Assembly: GCA_022393335.1 (NCBI GenBank) | Contig: JAJEKB010000382.1 | Location: forward strand, 306,922-370,921 | Length of the DNA: 64,000 nucleotides | Direction: 5' to 3' | DNA from: Macrotrachela quadricornifera | Taxonomy: Eukaryota > Rotifera > Eurotatoria > Philodinida > Philodinidae | In this document: positions 12,701 to 23,167 of the stretch, piece after piece | Numbering within the stretch: the first letter of the stretch is position 1 | Layout: each line of letters begins with the position of its first letter | Translations under genes and position numbers: made by a program | The notes under the pieces: model-generated | What the model was told of the DNA's origin: nothing | Seen by the model: the letters and a program-made list of their open reading frames with translations, nothing else | The model's database searches: none

Positions 12701-14224
12701 TTGAGGGCCCATTGCGCCATTTTTTTTACCTCTGCCACCCCCCCTCATGATGGGCACCCAACAGACCTCAGAATCGAAGTCCCCGTATCGAAAAACCTCT
12801 AGAAATGTCTTTTTCAAAAAAATCGGTTTTTGATGTTTTTTTGACCCTGCGGACAAACACACAAACACACCGTCAATTTCGGGATTGAGACCCTGACCTA
12901 CAGTCAAGAGAATTTGTGATGTTGTAAAACAAATGTAATGTACAATTTTTATTGAAAAAAGAAATGATATAAGAAAAAAACTTTTTCATGCTTTGCACTC
13001 CCACACTTTTTGTGGTTTTTCTCAATCTGGTTCTTCGTTACAAAGGACTAGAAAGAGAAAATAGAATATATTTATTGTTCGGGTATTCGTTTCATAAACG
13101 ATTTTTGCAGATGGGATAATTATGTAACATTAGTACTCGCACAAGAAAATATCACTTCCCTACTATGTATATGATTATTGGCAAAAATTTATAAAACATA
13201 TTTGAATCTTCGGAAAGAAATGAAGACGGGAAGACTTGAAAAGTATATCTCTCATATATACAGCACCAGATAAGAGCTTCTATGAGTATAAGAAAAAATA
13301 TTTTTTTGTGAATCGTTATGCACAGAGGACACATCATATGAATTTAGATATTTTCTCTTTCTTTTTTTACCACGAAAAACAAAAAGTTTTTTTTAAAAGA
13401 TCAGATGTAGAAGTTGAAAATTCCATTAAAAAATATGTTGAACCACCATAATATGTTGTTTTCTTTTCTTTTCTTCCTTCTTCTCTTCTCTCTATTCATT
13501 TAGTTCGATCCCATCTACTGCTAAGCTATACATAACATCTCGTAAATTGTTGTCTCTAGCGCTCTTTCTCATAATAATTCTCTTTTTTCAATTTTTTTTG
13601 CTCATCTTTTATTATCAGATACGTCATAGGAGGTGTGATAAATAATTTATTTAAACTAAAATAGTATGTTCCTTATTATAAATGTATGTCTGAATAACTC
13701 TTATGAGATCAACAAACTAATATGTCAAAAAAAGCGATATATATACTTCGTTATATTCTGAAAACTAAATGCAACAGCTATTGCAGACTTAATACGAGAC
13801 TATCTAGATTGAGATGTAACACTTCACGACTAAAGGAGATTGCTAGTATCTTTTGTATCATTATAGAGAGAAGACACATATATAAATTACCTGTTGTTGA
13901 ACTTTGCGATGGTGGTAGTTGTATGAATGAAAATGTTGAGTTCACATTTTTCTGTATCATGTATGGTAATGAATAGTTAACAAATAATAAACAAGTGTCA
14001 TTATTACTATAGCAGTTTAATCCTACATACTGTGACGGTATGCTTGACATGAATGCGTAACAAATGCATTGTAAGCATGTACCGTTATAGAGTAAACTAC
14101 TTACAATATTGGAGGAAATATATGTTGCATTATAGATATAACCAATACGTATTGTGCAATCATTATTGACAATAATGACTGTCAAAAATAACAGAGAAAC
14201 TAGCAATAACATTTCACTCTGCAT
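9745..14224 (-). CDS. Secreted protein with N-terminal Cys-rich domain, Thr-rich linker and LamG/concanavalin-like domain
   Basis: The model joins exons 13891-14224, 10429-10542 and 9745-10361 (complement), giving 354 residues. Exon 1 starts with a signal peptide (MLLLVSLLFLTVIIV region) and carries a Cys-rich module with CLQCICYAF and NCYSNNDTC, ending in SQSSTT. Exon 2 is Ser/Thr-rich (TTQQIVTEVTSYSTLV). Exon 3 is a LamG_3-type lectin fold from about residue 150: APTIAWDFEGN, then FSIEVWIKP, WSHLAYVYN, ALYLNG and SGCIDGLLFYRFA, all classic strands of this fold. The intron between exons 2 and 3 is a normal 67 bp. The link from exon 1 to exon 2 needs a 3.35-kb intron but fits exactly in phase (G|TT). 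If that link is wrong these are two genes. Likely extracellular, binding glycans or proteins; the ligand is unknown. Confidence 0.6.
11555..12060 (+). pseudogene. Broken non-LTR-type reverse transcriptase fragment
   Basis: The translation shows RT blocks: PTSLLLNIGKWYEHCVHSQV (about 11592-11650), then, after a frame change near 11650, FIDEQSGFTPQY and the palm motif FIDFLPAFDRLYH, where the Asp of FxDxxxAFD is kept. These are followed by IYQWLQEKTIIIHHGN, KRIKIFLGA and LAATLFRLYIHFLP. The frame is interrupted by a shift near 11650 and a stop at 11886-11888, and the usual PQGSVL block is degraded to LQQLVL. The downstream YxDD block is not seen. This is a dead relic of a LINE-like element, inserted in the sense opposite to the surrounding LamG gene. 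No ends or target duplications could be placed. Confidence 0.75.
12363..12406 (+). pseudogene. RT motif scrap (DQGDPLGP) cut by the inverted-repeat element
   Basis: Bases 12363-12406 read IWNTSSVDQGDPLGP in one frame. QGDPLxP is a characteristic reverse transcriptase motif that in intact elements continues into a hydrophobic block. Here the similarity stops where the inverted-repeat element begins at 12407. The motif is short, so the assignment is tentative. It may belong to the same decayed element as the fragment upstream or to a second one. Confidence 0.4.
12417..12554. repeat. Direct repeat copy 1 (138 bp) inside the inverted-repeat element
   Basis: Starts GTTTTTCCACTAT and ends GGGCCCATTGCGCCA. 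It pairs with the copy at 12582-12719; both are 138 bp and the repeat period is 165 bp, exactly 55 codons. The inner part, CCCATCTTTCACCCGA through the end, is nearly identical between copies, while the outer part has diverged. Confidence 0.8.
12434..12907 (-). CDS. Unidentified open frame with a 55-residue tandem repeat
   Basis: 157 codons are open on the minus strand, filling most of the inverted-repeat element. The N-terminal half contains GLNPEIDGVFVCLSAGS and TFLEVFRYGDFDSEVCWVP. The C-terminal half is two copies of a GAMGPQYC(H/P)YYSGERWG unit, 55 residues apart. I do not recognise a family. Translation starts inside the terminal inverted repeat (TTG) or at a later Met, so the start is unclear. 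It might be a real transposon-encoded peptide or an accidental open frame in GC-rich repeat DNA. Confidence 0.25.
   Translation of the reverse strand: MTVGQGLNPEIDGVFVCLSAGSKKHQKPIFLKKTFLEVFRYGDFDSEVCWVPIMRGGGRGKKNGAMGPQYCHYYSGERWGYSGIFGVIIDLLQCAPNTMVLFLDNSGKTGSWAGCDRSGAMGPQYCPYYSGERWGCSDRFEVIIDMLECAWHTAMLF
12582..12719. repeat. Direct repeat copy 2 (138 bp) inside the inverted-repeat element
   Basis: Second copy of the unit at 12417-12554. On the minus strand both copies read GAMGPQYCxYYSGERWGxS and VIIDxLxCA, so differences between copies preserve an open frame. That is more than expected for neutral debris, but it could also reflect a recent duplication. Confidence 0.8.
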
Positions 14225-17200
14225 ATGACATAAATTGAATAGAATGCTTTATTTTTTAAAATATAAGATCATTGTTCTTCACTTTGGTTTTCATTTCCTT
14301 TTTTTCTTTTTTAAATGTCGACTATATAAACAATTTATTTTATTACAAACGTGATATAATGGGAAAATATCTAATGGACCACTCACTGATTCTATTATAA
14401 CTAATGACAAAATGAGATTGACAAGATAAATATCTATTCAAAAGTAGATGTAAAAATAGCACTTAGTTCAAGAAAAAAATGGATGCTGTGAAATAAAGAA
14501 GACAAAATGACGTTTCAAAGATAAGCAATTCTATAAAATTCTATTTTCTAACAAAAATTTTATGTGTACACACCACCAACAAACGTGATGACACTGAGTG
14601 ACTCTTCTAAGCGTTAAAGCGCAAATGTCGTTAGGGCATTTTTTTTCCTGCGATATTTCTCAAAAAGAACTGTATATTCGAAATCGATATGAAATTCTAA
14701 GTAAAATGAAGTACTTCTCTTGAACGACGGCTATCCATTTTTCTTGGTTTTCTTCGTACCTATGACTAACTTCATGATCGTCAAAATATCTTTTTTTCTT
14801 AATATTCTATTAAATCTAGTATCATTAGATGTGGAATTCAATGATGACTCTGAAATACAGATCGAGATTCAAAGAAAATAAAATACATTACTGCCCTTTT
14901 TTATGATCTTTTCGAAGTATAGCTTCAAAAATAAGGGGAAATGTGTAAAACATGATTAAATGCTGAGAATATTCGAAATAGAAAAGAAAAATTCAATAGG
15001 ATGTCAATATTGGCACACTATGCTCAATAAAAACGAGCTTTTTAATAAATGTATATAATATTTGAAATCAGCAACTAAAACTATATCTAATGACTAGAAT
15101 TCTATCAAAAGATATTTTGCATCTAAATTTAGTCTGTTTTCCTTCATTTGTTTTCTACTGTAATTTACTGATACTTCTCAGTTGGATTTTGATAGAAAAT
15201 CTTTTTGATAGAGTTCATGTTACTATATAGTTTTGATTAAGGATTTCAAATACCATACACTTTTCACTCTCTTGTGGGAGTATTTCTAATATGTAGGCAC
15301 ATTCCACATTTTTTTCCTTATTTTCGGAGTCATAATTGATAAGAACATGAAAGTATAATCTTTCAGTAGATCTTGGATCGACTAAATGAGTTTATATAGC
15401 TTTGATGAAATGTGTTCACTGGGAGAATTGCTTACTTTCATAGTGTATGATGAGCTTATCAAGTAAACTCTTCTCAAAATTTGGAACAATCTTGATATGA
15501 ATACTGATTTGAATGATGTATCTTTTTATTATTATTGGCGATGAAATAGTATGACAATAGGAGAACCAATGGTTGTTGGTACTTGCGTGAGTTCATTCTG
15601 TGAATAACAAATACATAATAATATTTATTTATACTCTTCCTTCCATATGAATAAAAAAAATATGTGAGTCAGAAGAGCGCAAGAAGTAAAGGTTTATATA
15701 ATAAAGAAAGAAATCTGAAAATGCAAATAATGAAATGAGAAAATAATGATTTATTGTTAACGATGATCACAACTATTTTCGATAAATGGAATTCAAATAA
15801 GCCTATCAACTTCAATTTAAGAGCATCATCCATTCTTTTAGTATCTTACAAAAAGAACGAATTTTTCTCATGCAACTCTCATCTCGGAAAAACTCTATCC
15901 GTGTTTGTAATCGCATAAAATGTTAAGAAAATCGAAACTTTTCAGTTTGCGATCGCATACTCTTCTATTGGAATTTATCTTAAAGCTTATTTACTAAAAG
16001 CCTTTCCAAAATTTTTCTTCTGACGATGATTCAAATGTTGGTAAATATCTTTTAGCTATTTTTCTTTGTATATTTCGTTGAAAGTAAATGATACTAATTA
16101 CAGATGATGGTGTATGTGAATAAAACAACTGATTCGTCTGTTATGATCATTGAGAATATCATAGTGATCTTGCTCTCCATTGCCTGTGCATAAACTTTCC
16201 TTTTCTATTGCCATACAAAAAAGAGGAACATTTGCAGCAATTGTTCATTACATTATAAAACTCACATCACTGTAAGCATCTTCTCAGGCCGCTCTAATGT
16301 TTTTTTCTATCGAATCTTGACCTTACTCAAAACTAGATGACATCCTGACAACATTGAGAGTGCAAATTAAGATGTGAAACATTCTTCTGGAATGTATTCC
16401 GTTACTTTATTTCGTTGTGTTTTCTCTCATAAGATATCGTGTTTTGATGAATCCTTCTCAGTCACTCTGTCACAACAGAGTAGTGAGAGTTCTCTATACA
16501 GTGCTGACTCATCTTGTATATCCACATATTCTTGCTAAGAATAAAATATATGTCGTACATTGCCGTATCCATACTTTTACCAATTAGAATTTGTCCAAGT
16601 TGCTGACAAAGTCCAAGGCATCTCATTGCAGAATAAAACAGATGCTTTTCGTATCCATCTCTTCTACATTCTTTTCCGGTTTTCGAGTAAACAATTTTTT
16701 TTATGAACAATAATGTCTTTCGTCTTTGATGTACAGTGACCTCTGAAATGTATAACTTTCTATTGGTAGTACGTCAAATGCTTTCTAGTTGAGAAAAAAA
16801 TAGGCACATGAAAGAAAAGGTGTTTATTTCAAGGAAAAAGAATAATTTATTTCATCACTAGCTAGTGTCAAAAATTCTGTCTAACATTTCTAAAACAAGT
16901 TCATTACTGCACTTCTTCAGATCATTTTGAAATTGAGCCAATTAAAAACATAGTTTACACAGGCAACTTAGACATAGCTTATAAAGTCATCGTATCATAT
17001 TTTCATCTTCACTATTTTTAACTTTTCTGTTTTTATTAATGTTATTAACTAGCGTCATCTTTATCATAAACAACCAAACTTGGAACTTAAGCCGAACAAA
17101 CTCATGTGGTTGATATAGGATCGTATGAAGTGAGCCTAACTTTTCGTTGACCAAAATTGCCACTATCGATGTGAGAAAAACCATATCGACAGTGTCTATT

Positions 17201-17734
17201 TCGACTCACAAAGAATTTGACTCAATTCATACGACTTCAGTGCAGTCATAAATCTAAGTAATCTTTGTCTCAACTCAAATCTGTGATTCTCTGAAAAGTC
17301 AAAAATTTAACAGATTTTAATGGGATAAAATTCTAACTTCATGTCAGATAGTTAATATAGGGCGCCATCTATGAATTTTTCTACAAATTGATCAACATGA
17401 TATTGATCAGAAAAATACTTTATAACTGCCGATGATTCTAAAAATGCATAAATCTTGATATATACATATATATAGCCTAGTTCCAAAAAATCTTCATATA
17501 ATGCATTTAGATATAATTACTAAAAGTAGACGCATCTGTTATGTCAGTTAAACGATCAAAAGCCTTTGCTTTACCACGCAATTTAATACTGAATTAAAGA
17601 ATCTGATTGGTGTTTCTAAATAGCAACACCAATCACATTCCTCAATTCGACATTAGGTTTCGTATTGCAGGCAAGGACACATGACGTAACCGCTTGTTTC
17701 TCAAGCAAATTTCATCATTCACTTATATAGAAGT
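14225..17734. other. Intergenic region with divergent promoters, no gene supported
   Basis: 3.5 kb between the start of the minus-strand LamG gene and the start of the ABCB gene. Open frames at 16462-16710 and 16987-17184 (minus) show no domain or codon pattern that I trust. The only clear element is the CCAAT palindrome at 17604-17635 close to the ABCB start. Confidence 0.5.
17604..17635. promoter_or_regulatory. Inverted CCAAT-box pair upstream of the ABCB gene
   Basis: TGATTGGTGTT at 17604-17614 and AACACCAATCA at 17625-17635 are perfect 11-bp inverted copies with a 10-base spacer, 100 bases before the ATG at 17735. Each arm carries a CCAAT box (ATTGG on one strand, CCAAT on the other), the NF-Y binding core of animal promoters. 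A TATA-like sequence is not obvious nearby. The regulatory role is inferred from sequence and position only. Confidence 0.4.
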
Positions 17735-20700
17735 ATGACTTCAACGGATCTTGACGACGTACCAATACTTGATGTAACACCGAGTAGTGATGATGTGATT
17801 GTTCGGCTTGTTGATCATCTAACAACAATCGACCTGGGTAATGACACTTCATCCACGAACAATACGATTCGTGTTCCAGCAATCTCTGGTTTTCGTCTGA
17901 CTAATCTTCTTCGTCTACTTGTCTTCATCGAATTTCTTGTTCTATTGATTATTTGGCTGATAGGTACTTTTCTTTTTTTTACTGTTTATCGAACTAATTT
18001 TTTGAATAAATTCTAGGCAGCCGTACTCATATGCTCATTGATGATATCATTCACTTTCGTTTCACGACCTCAATTTTTGATCTAGTCACACTTGCTTTCT
18101 GTAAATTAATTGTTCTGATTGTTCTTTTAACAGAATTAGAAACACGGGTGATCATTAATCTCTATCGATCGATCGTTCCTCAAACATTCACCTTCACACG
18201 ATCTATGTTAATCATTGTTCTTATTGTCATAACTATTGGAACATTTTCTTTTGCAATTATCAAACTTGTTTTTGTTTTGCGCAGTTTTCATCTTAGCAAG
18301 CTTGATTTAGCTTGTGTGTGCATCTTTCTTGTATTTTCTACATTGGAACTCGTTGGTAGTCTACTAATTGTTCCCTATTTAAGACAATTGAAATTAATCG
18401 AACAATTGCAACAAACAAACAATGAAATTAAGGAACAAGTCAATATTTCACGAATCTTTTCGTTAGCCAAAGCCGAACGATCATTAATTATTACTGGTTT
18501 GTTTTTTGTATTGATATCCAGTGTTATAGAAATTGTGGATATAATTCTTTATGGTAAAATTATTAATAATGCTCTCACCAGTGAATCAATGAGTTCTGTG
18601 ACTCGATATATTATTATTGTTTTTTGTATCGATTTTATATCTTCAATTGCTTCAGCTATTTCTTCGTGGTTGTTTGAATTAGCCGGTCAGTAAGTATCGC
18701 ATTTTGTATCAAGAAAAATAATACTATCTGTAATTTTATTGTTCCAGAAAAATGATTATGCGTCTTCGTCAGAATATATTTCAAAAAATTGTGGGTCAAG
18801 AGATTTCTTTTTTTGATGAAAATCGTACTGGTGAATTGACTAATCGATTATCGAGCGATACTCAAGTGGTACAAAGTACAGTGACAGATAACGTAGCTAT
18901 TTTGCTTCAGAATATCATTTATATGATTGGAAGTCTTGCTGTGATGTGCTATTTGGAAATAACATTCATGCTTATTCTGATGGTTATTGTTCCTATTGTT
19001 ATATTAGTTGCAATGAAATATGGACAAATTGTTGAGAATTTAAGGAAAAAATTTCAAGATCAGTTAGCTGAAGCGGGTACAATTGCTGAAGAATCGATTT
19101 CAAATATTCGTAAGTTACGGCAGTTGAATGAATATATTTATATGATAAAACATATATTTATTTAGGAACTGTTCGTATATTTGGATCGGAAGGCAAAGTT
19201 ATTAATAGCTACAATGATAGCATATCCAAATCGTTTATTATCGGAAAAAAATTGGCACTTAATGATGCATTGTTTTCAGGTGTTCTAGAATTACTAGTCG
19301 CTATTGGAATTTCTTTTATCACATGGTAAAAAAAAAGTGATGCATGCAATGCGAGACAAGATGAGCGCTTCAAATAGAAATGACCTAGCTCTAGAGTATT
19401 GCCTTAATTTATACGACCCATAGAAACTGAGATTTTCAATCGGATAGAGCTCGTTTAAAACCAAACAAAATGAAATGAATGGAATAGTTCATAATCTATA
19501 TTGAGAAAGAGTTCATTATAGTACGTGTGTCATCTTCTACGATATTCTATTGATTTAATCACTGTTTATTGCTATTTTTTTTCTTGCAATACTCTACTTG
19601 CATTATCATGGAACCGTGAAAGATAATTCGAATTATTGATAGCATTAACCAATCTCAGTCGATTCTTATTGTGTCGAAAAATGAATGTGAGCCAGTAAAT
19701 AGCAGCAAGATCAACAATGTAGAAACTTCATATTTTGGAACTTTGAAAAAAAATTCTTAAAATAATTTGAAGACTCTTGAAATCGATAAGTTCGTCTTAT
19801 GTTTGATTCTTTTCACTGTTGAGATATACATAGAATATCTAGTACTCTTTAGATGCCCAAGATTTTCTGAAATCATCTGGATTTCAAGTTCGTGTCTCAG
19901 GTAATGAGCACAATATTTGGAATATTTCAGCGTTATTGAAAATTTTCATAAATCATAAGTTGACTTTCATGAAACGGCCGAAACGTCGTTTTGAATCTTA
20001 GAAAAATCACTTAAAAATTGTTTTCCATTTGCTAAAATATGTATTCTATTCTTGAATGAATCCAGAAGTTTGGATTTGTTCGTCTTTCATATTCCTAATA
20101 TCGTTCGTTGAATATCATACAGCCGAACATAATTTCGACTTCTAGGTATGGTGCCAAGTTATTATATGATAAAAAAATTTCCAGTGGTATTCTAGTATCA
20201 TTTTTTGGATATATGGTTCAAGTAGCTATAGCTTTTGCAGTTATTGCTTCACTCTTTGGTGGTAAGTACTTAAATTCTGTTATGTTAATTCAAATAAACT
20301 CTTTCTATTAATTACCAGTATTTAAACAAGCTGTTGGCGCTAGTCAACGTTTCTTTGGTTTACTCGATCGACGACCAAAAATTCCGGCAACACCAAATGA
20401 AACTTGTTTAACTCATCCAATAGATTTTGATGGAAGTGTTCAATTCGATCATGTTAATTTTACATATCCAGCTCGACCTGAACAACAAGTATTGAAGGAT
20501 ATTTCATTTACAATTAAACATAGGCAAAAAGTAGCACTTGTTGGACCATCCGGTAGTGGCAAAAGTACTATAGCATCGTTGATCGAACGATTCTACGATC
20601 CTGATTCTGGTACCATCTTTTTCAATTTTCAATCACTTTCATCTATTGATCCTCAATGGCTTCGACAAAATGTATCCTTTGTTAATCAAGAACCAACTTT

Positions 20701-21291
20701 ATTTGCATATTCTATTCGTGATAATATCGCGTTTGGAATCAATCGAGCGTCGATTTCTTTGGATGAGATTATTCATGTCGCTAAATTAGCTAATGCACAT
20801 CAGTTTATTGAACAATTCGAAGACAAATATGATACTCTGGTTGGTGAACATGGTATTCGCCTATCAGGTGGTCAACGGCAACGCTTGGCAAGTAAGTATA
20901 AAATTGAGAATGAATCAATTAGAAATTATTCATGTGTTTCAGTTGCACGAGCATTACTAATGAATCCAAAATTATTATTACTGGATGAAGCTACTAGTGC
21001 ACTCGACGCAGAAAGTGAACATCTTATCGAAGAAGCTATTGATCGTGCAATGATCAATCGAACTGTCTTAGTTATTGCACATCGATTATCTACTGTACGG
21101 AATGCTGACTTAGTCCTTGTTATTGATCAAGGACAAATTGTTGAACGAGTAAATTATTGATTTAAAAAAAATACATAAATTCTCTAATTTCGTTTCGTTC
21201 ACAGGGTACACATGACTCTCTTATTAAGAAAAACGATGGAATTTATAAAAATTTAGCACTTCGACAACTCGTATCAGCCACATCATCTTGA
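17735..21291 (+). CDS. ABCB-family half transporter (ABCB10/ABCB9-TAP-like)
   Basis: Eight exons (17735-17963, 18017-18689, 18748-19109, 19166-19325, 20146-20261, 20319-20891, 20943-21148, 21205-21291) give 801 residues. The N-terminal 240 residues hold about five hydrophobic helices, a TMD0-like extension. Then comes an ABC transmembrane domain with FFDENRTGELTNRLSSDT and AEESISNIRTVRIFGSEG. The nucleotide-binding domain is complete: Walker A GPSGSGKST (589-597), Q-loop Gln637, signature LSGGQ (695-699), Walker B LLLLDE (Asp719, Glu720), D-loop SALD and switch His751. The protein should dimerise and export peptides, lipids or metabolites. The RTGEL/SSDT and AEE-NIRTVR-FG motifs resemble mitochondrial ABCB10, while the extra N-terminal helices resemble TAP-like ABCB9, so orthology and location (mitochondrion or lysosome) are open. 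No key ATPase residue is missing. Confidence 0.9.
19326..20145 (+). other. 820-bp intron in the ABCB gene
   Basis: GT-AG intron that joins T W to Y G A K, in a gene whose other six introns are 51-58 bp. I see no open frame or clear repeat inside. Its length suggests an old insertion that has decayed. Confidence 0.7.
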
Positions 21292-23167
21292 ATCTTTTGT
21301 ATTTTCTGTGATAAATCATATAATTGGTTTTTTTTCATTGATGTACATTATACTCATATTTTATTTCTATAAAATTCACAAACTTGGTAACTTTCGCTAA
21401 ACGAATATAGAAATATTATTAAAAAATAATTAGAGGACTTTGAATGAGATGTGAAAAATTCATCGAAGGTAAGAAACTTGTTTTTTTAAAGCATTTCATT
21501 TCATGAGATATTCTTTTTTTCTCTTGACATAACATTGTTTTTTTCTGATGCAATATGAAGTGAAAGTATTTAGTAAGAATGATGAATTAATTAAGTTTTA
21601 TTACACTTTTATTGTTAGTCTTTTTCTTCAATAAGAGTCGTTTTATTTCCTACTTTCTGGCTCTAGTCTTTATAAACACTTCAAGCTCATTCAAAACTAT
21701 TGATTATTTGAACGAAAATTCATAAATGTAAAACATCTTTAGTTGAAATCAATTTTCAATGGTTATTCTTTTTGTAAGCTTTGTCTTAAAGAAAACTCAT
21801 GAATAGATCACATCTCTTAGGATTCATCTGAAACCTCAAAAACTACAAATATCATAATTGACAAAGATCTGAAAGAACTCACCAGATTGTAATAGAATAT
21901 ATAAGGATCTTCAGCAGGATTGTAACTAGAATTTTGATTAGAGACACGCGCAATATACGTAAATATGTGTTGTTTCCTTGATGTGCCTCACCCTCAATAA
22001 TACAATTCAGTGCGGAAATATCATCAAAAACCAAATTATCGAATAAAAATATTAATACAAGAAAACATTTTTGAAGATAAAGCATAACGTTGTTAGAGTT
22101 TTGTGCTGATTAATCTTTTCCAGTCTATATTCGATATAATCGAAGATAAACCCAAAAATCTTGTTCGTCTGTCTATGTTAGATTAAATAATTTCTTCGAA
22201 CATAACTATTAATAGAAATTAAAATATTTATAAAATACACAATACATATGAAAATGACATCAAGGGAAGTTCATCAAATAATTATGACAACATTGTTGAA
22301 CTCTTTAAAACAAGTTTTCAAAAAGATTAACATTTAATATATAATTTAAAAGCGATTGTTTTCATTTTGATCTGCATATTTTATTGAAAAAGATTTTCTG
22401 AAATGAAAATAGAAAGGAAAACAACTATTATTATCTGTATGTGTTAGAATGACAACAATTCTCTATGCTCATCTAAGAAAATATCTAATAGAAAGACAAA
22501 AGAATGAATAATTATTTCATCAATGTTGCGTGGAATGGTATTGATTCATGTTTTCTAGAGCTGTATAAGAGATGAGATTGTCCCAAATTTTACAGTTACA
22601 TTGAAATGTTTGGATACAATGATTCACTTAAGTTTCAATGAATTTGTATACATTGTAACAGAGAAATGATAAATTTTACTCTGTTTCATGGTCAATTCTG
22701 AAGCTAGTTTCAGACTATTATCTGCTACAAATCTAAGAGAAGCAAAATCTTACGGCATATCCAATCATTGAGAGCAATATTATTTAAATTGAATGTTGTT
22801 TCAGCCGTATAAATTAATAAACACAATTGTATCTTCATATAAAAATAGTTACAATCTAATATTAATGTGCATTATTATACGATTCAGATTTTGTGATAAA
22901 TTTATATTTGAAATTAAACTTTTATTACAACGACATATATAAAGATTCGACTTTGAAGAGATATAGACATTCTAAGGAAGAATTCATTTTCTTTTCAGAA
23001 AAAAATTGTCATTTACTATCTAAATCTAAAGAAATATTATTATTTCAAACTGAAAAAAATAAGCCAGAAAAATAATTTACAGAAAAAAAACAAGAATAAA
23101 GAATGACTGTTCGTTCAAGTCTATCGTTTATATATCACAGAAAATAACTGCTAAATAATAATATTAT
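21292..23167. other. Intergenic stretch with one doubtful exon
   Basis: 1.9 kb between convergent 3' ends (ABCB plus, CCDC92-like minus). Apart from the possible secreted-protein exon at 21879-22085 there is no supported coding sequence. Composition is AT-rich without obvious tandem repeats. Confidence 0.45.
21879..22085 (-). pseudogene. Possible broken small secreted-protein gene
   Basis: The frame starts with a signal-peptide-like MLYLQKCFLVLIFLFDNLVF followed by LNCIIEGEAHQGNNTYL. After that the reading becomes implausible. In another frame the same strand continues sensibly as ARVSNQNSSYNPAEDPY and IFYYNL, followed by a good GTGAGT donor. This looks like one exon disrupted by a small indel, or two exons with a very short intron (GTATAT...TTCTAG, 33 bp). 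The family is not recognised. It could also be chance. Confidence 0.25.

Larger units (their letters stand above)
12407..12908. mobile_element. 502-bp element with 11-bp terminal inverted repeats
   Basis: CTTGACTGTAG at 12407-12417 is perfectly inverted as CTACAGTCAAG at 12898-12908. The interval is visibly more GC-rich than its surroundings (blocks such as GGGCCCATTGCGCC and CACCCCCCCTC). It contains two 138-bp direct repeats and, on the minus strand, one open frame across almost its whole length (12434-12907). No target-site duplication is visible: CTAGGTCC on the left, AGAATTTG on the right. It is best described as a non-autonomous DNA transposon or a fragment of unknown family. Confidence 0.55.
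10543..13890 (-). other. Putative 3.35-kb intron hosting transposon debris
   Basis: On the minus strand it opens with GTAATT after 13891 and closes with ATTTTAG before 10542, with matching phase 1 on both sides. It holds the reverse transcriptase fragment (11.6-12.1 kb), an RT-motif scrap and the 502-bp inverted-repeat element. Introns elsewhere in the window are typically 50-170 bp, so growth by insertion is a plausible cause. Intermediate small exons cannot be excluded. Confidence 0.4.

Noticed and set aside
13722..13976. Plus-strand open frame opposite the Cys-rich exon
   Set aside because: It is antisense to a signal-peptide exon with a clear Cys pattern and has no domain of its own.
17362..17371. 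Ten-base word GCGCCATCTA, which occurs inverted at 52714-52723 (TAGATGGCGC)
   Set aside because: A ten-base word repeated once in 64 kb with no shared flanks is weak; it could be a transcription-factor site but nothing else supports this.
22893..23075. Short plus-strand open frame downstream of CCDC92-like
   Set aside because: Lys/Phe/Ile-rich composition typical of AT-rich noncoding DNA, no domain and no splice partners.
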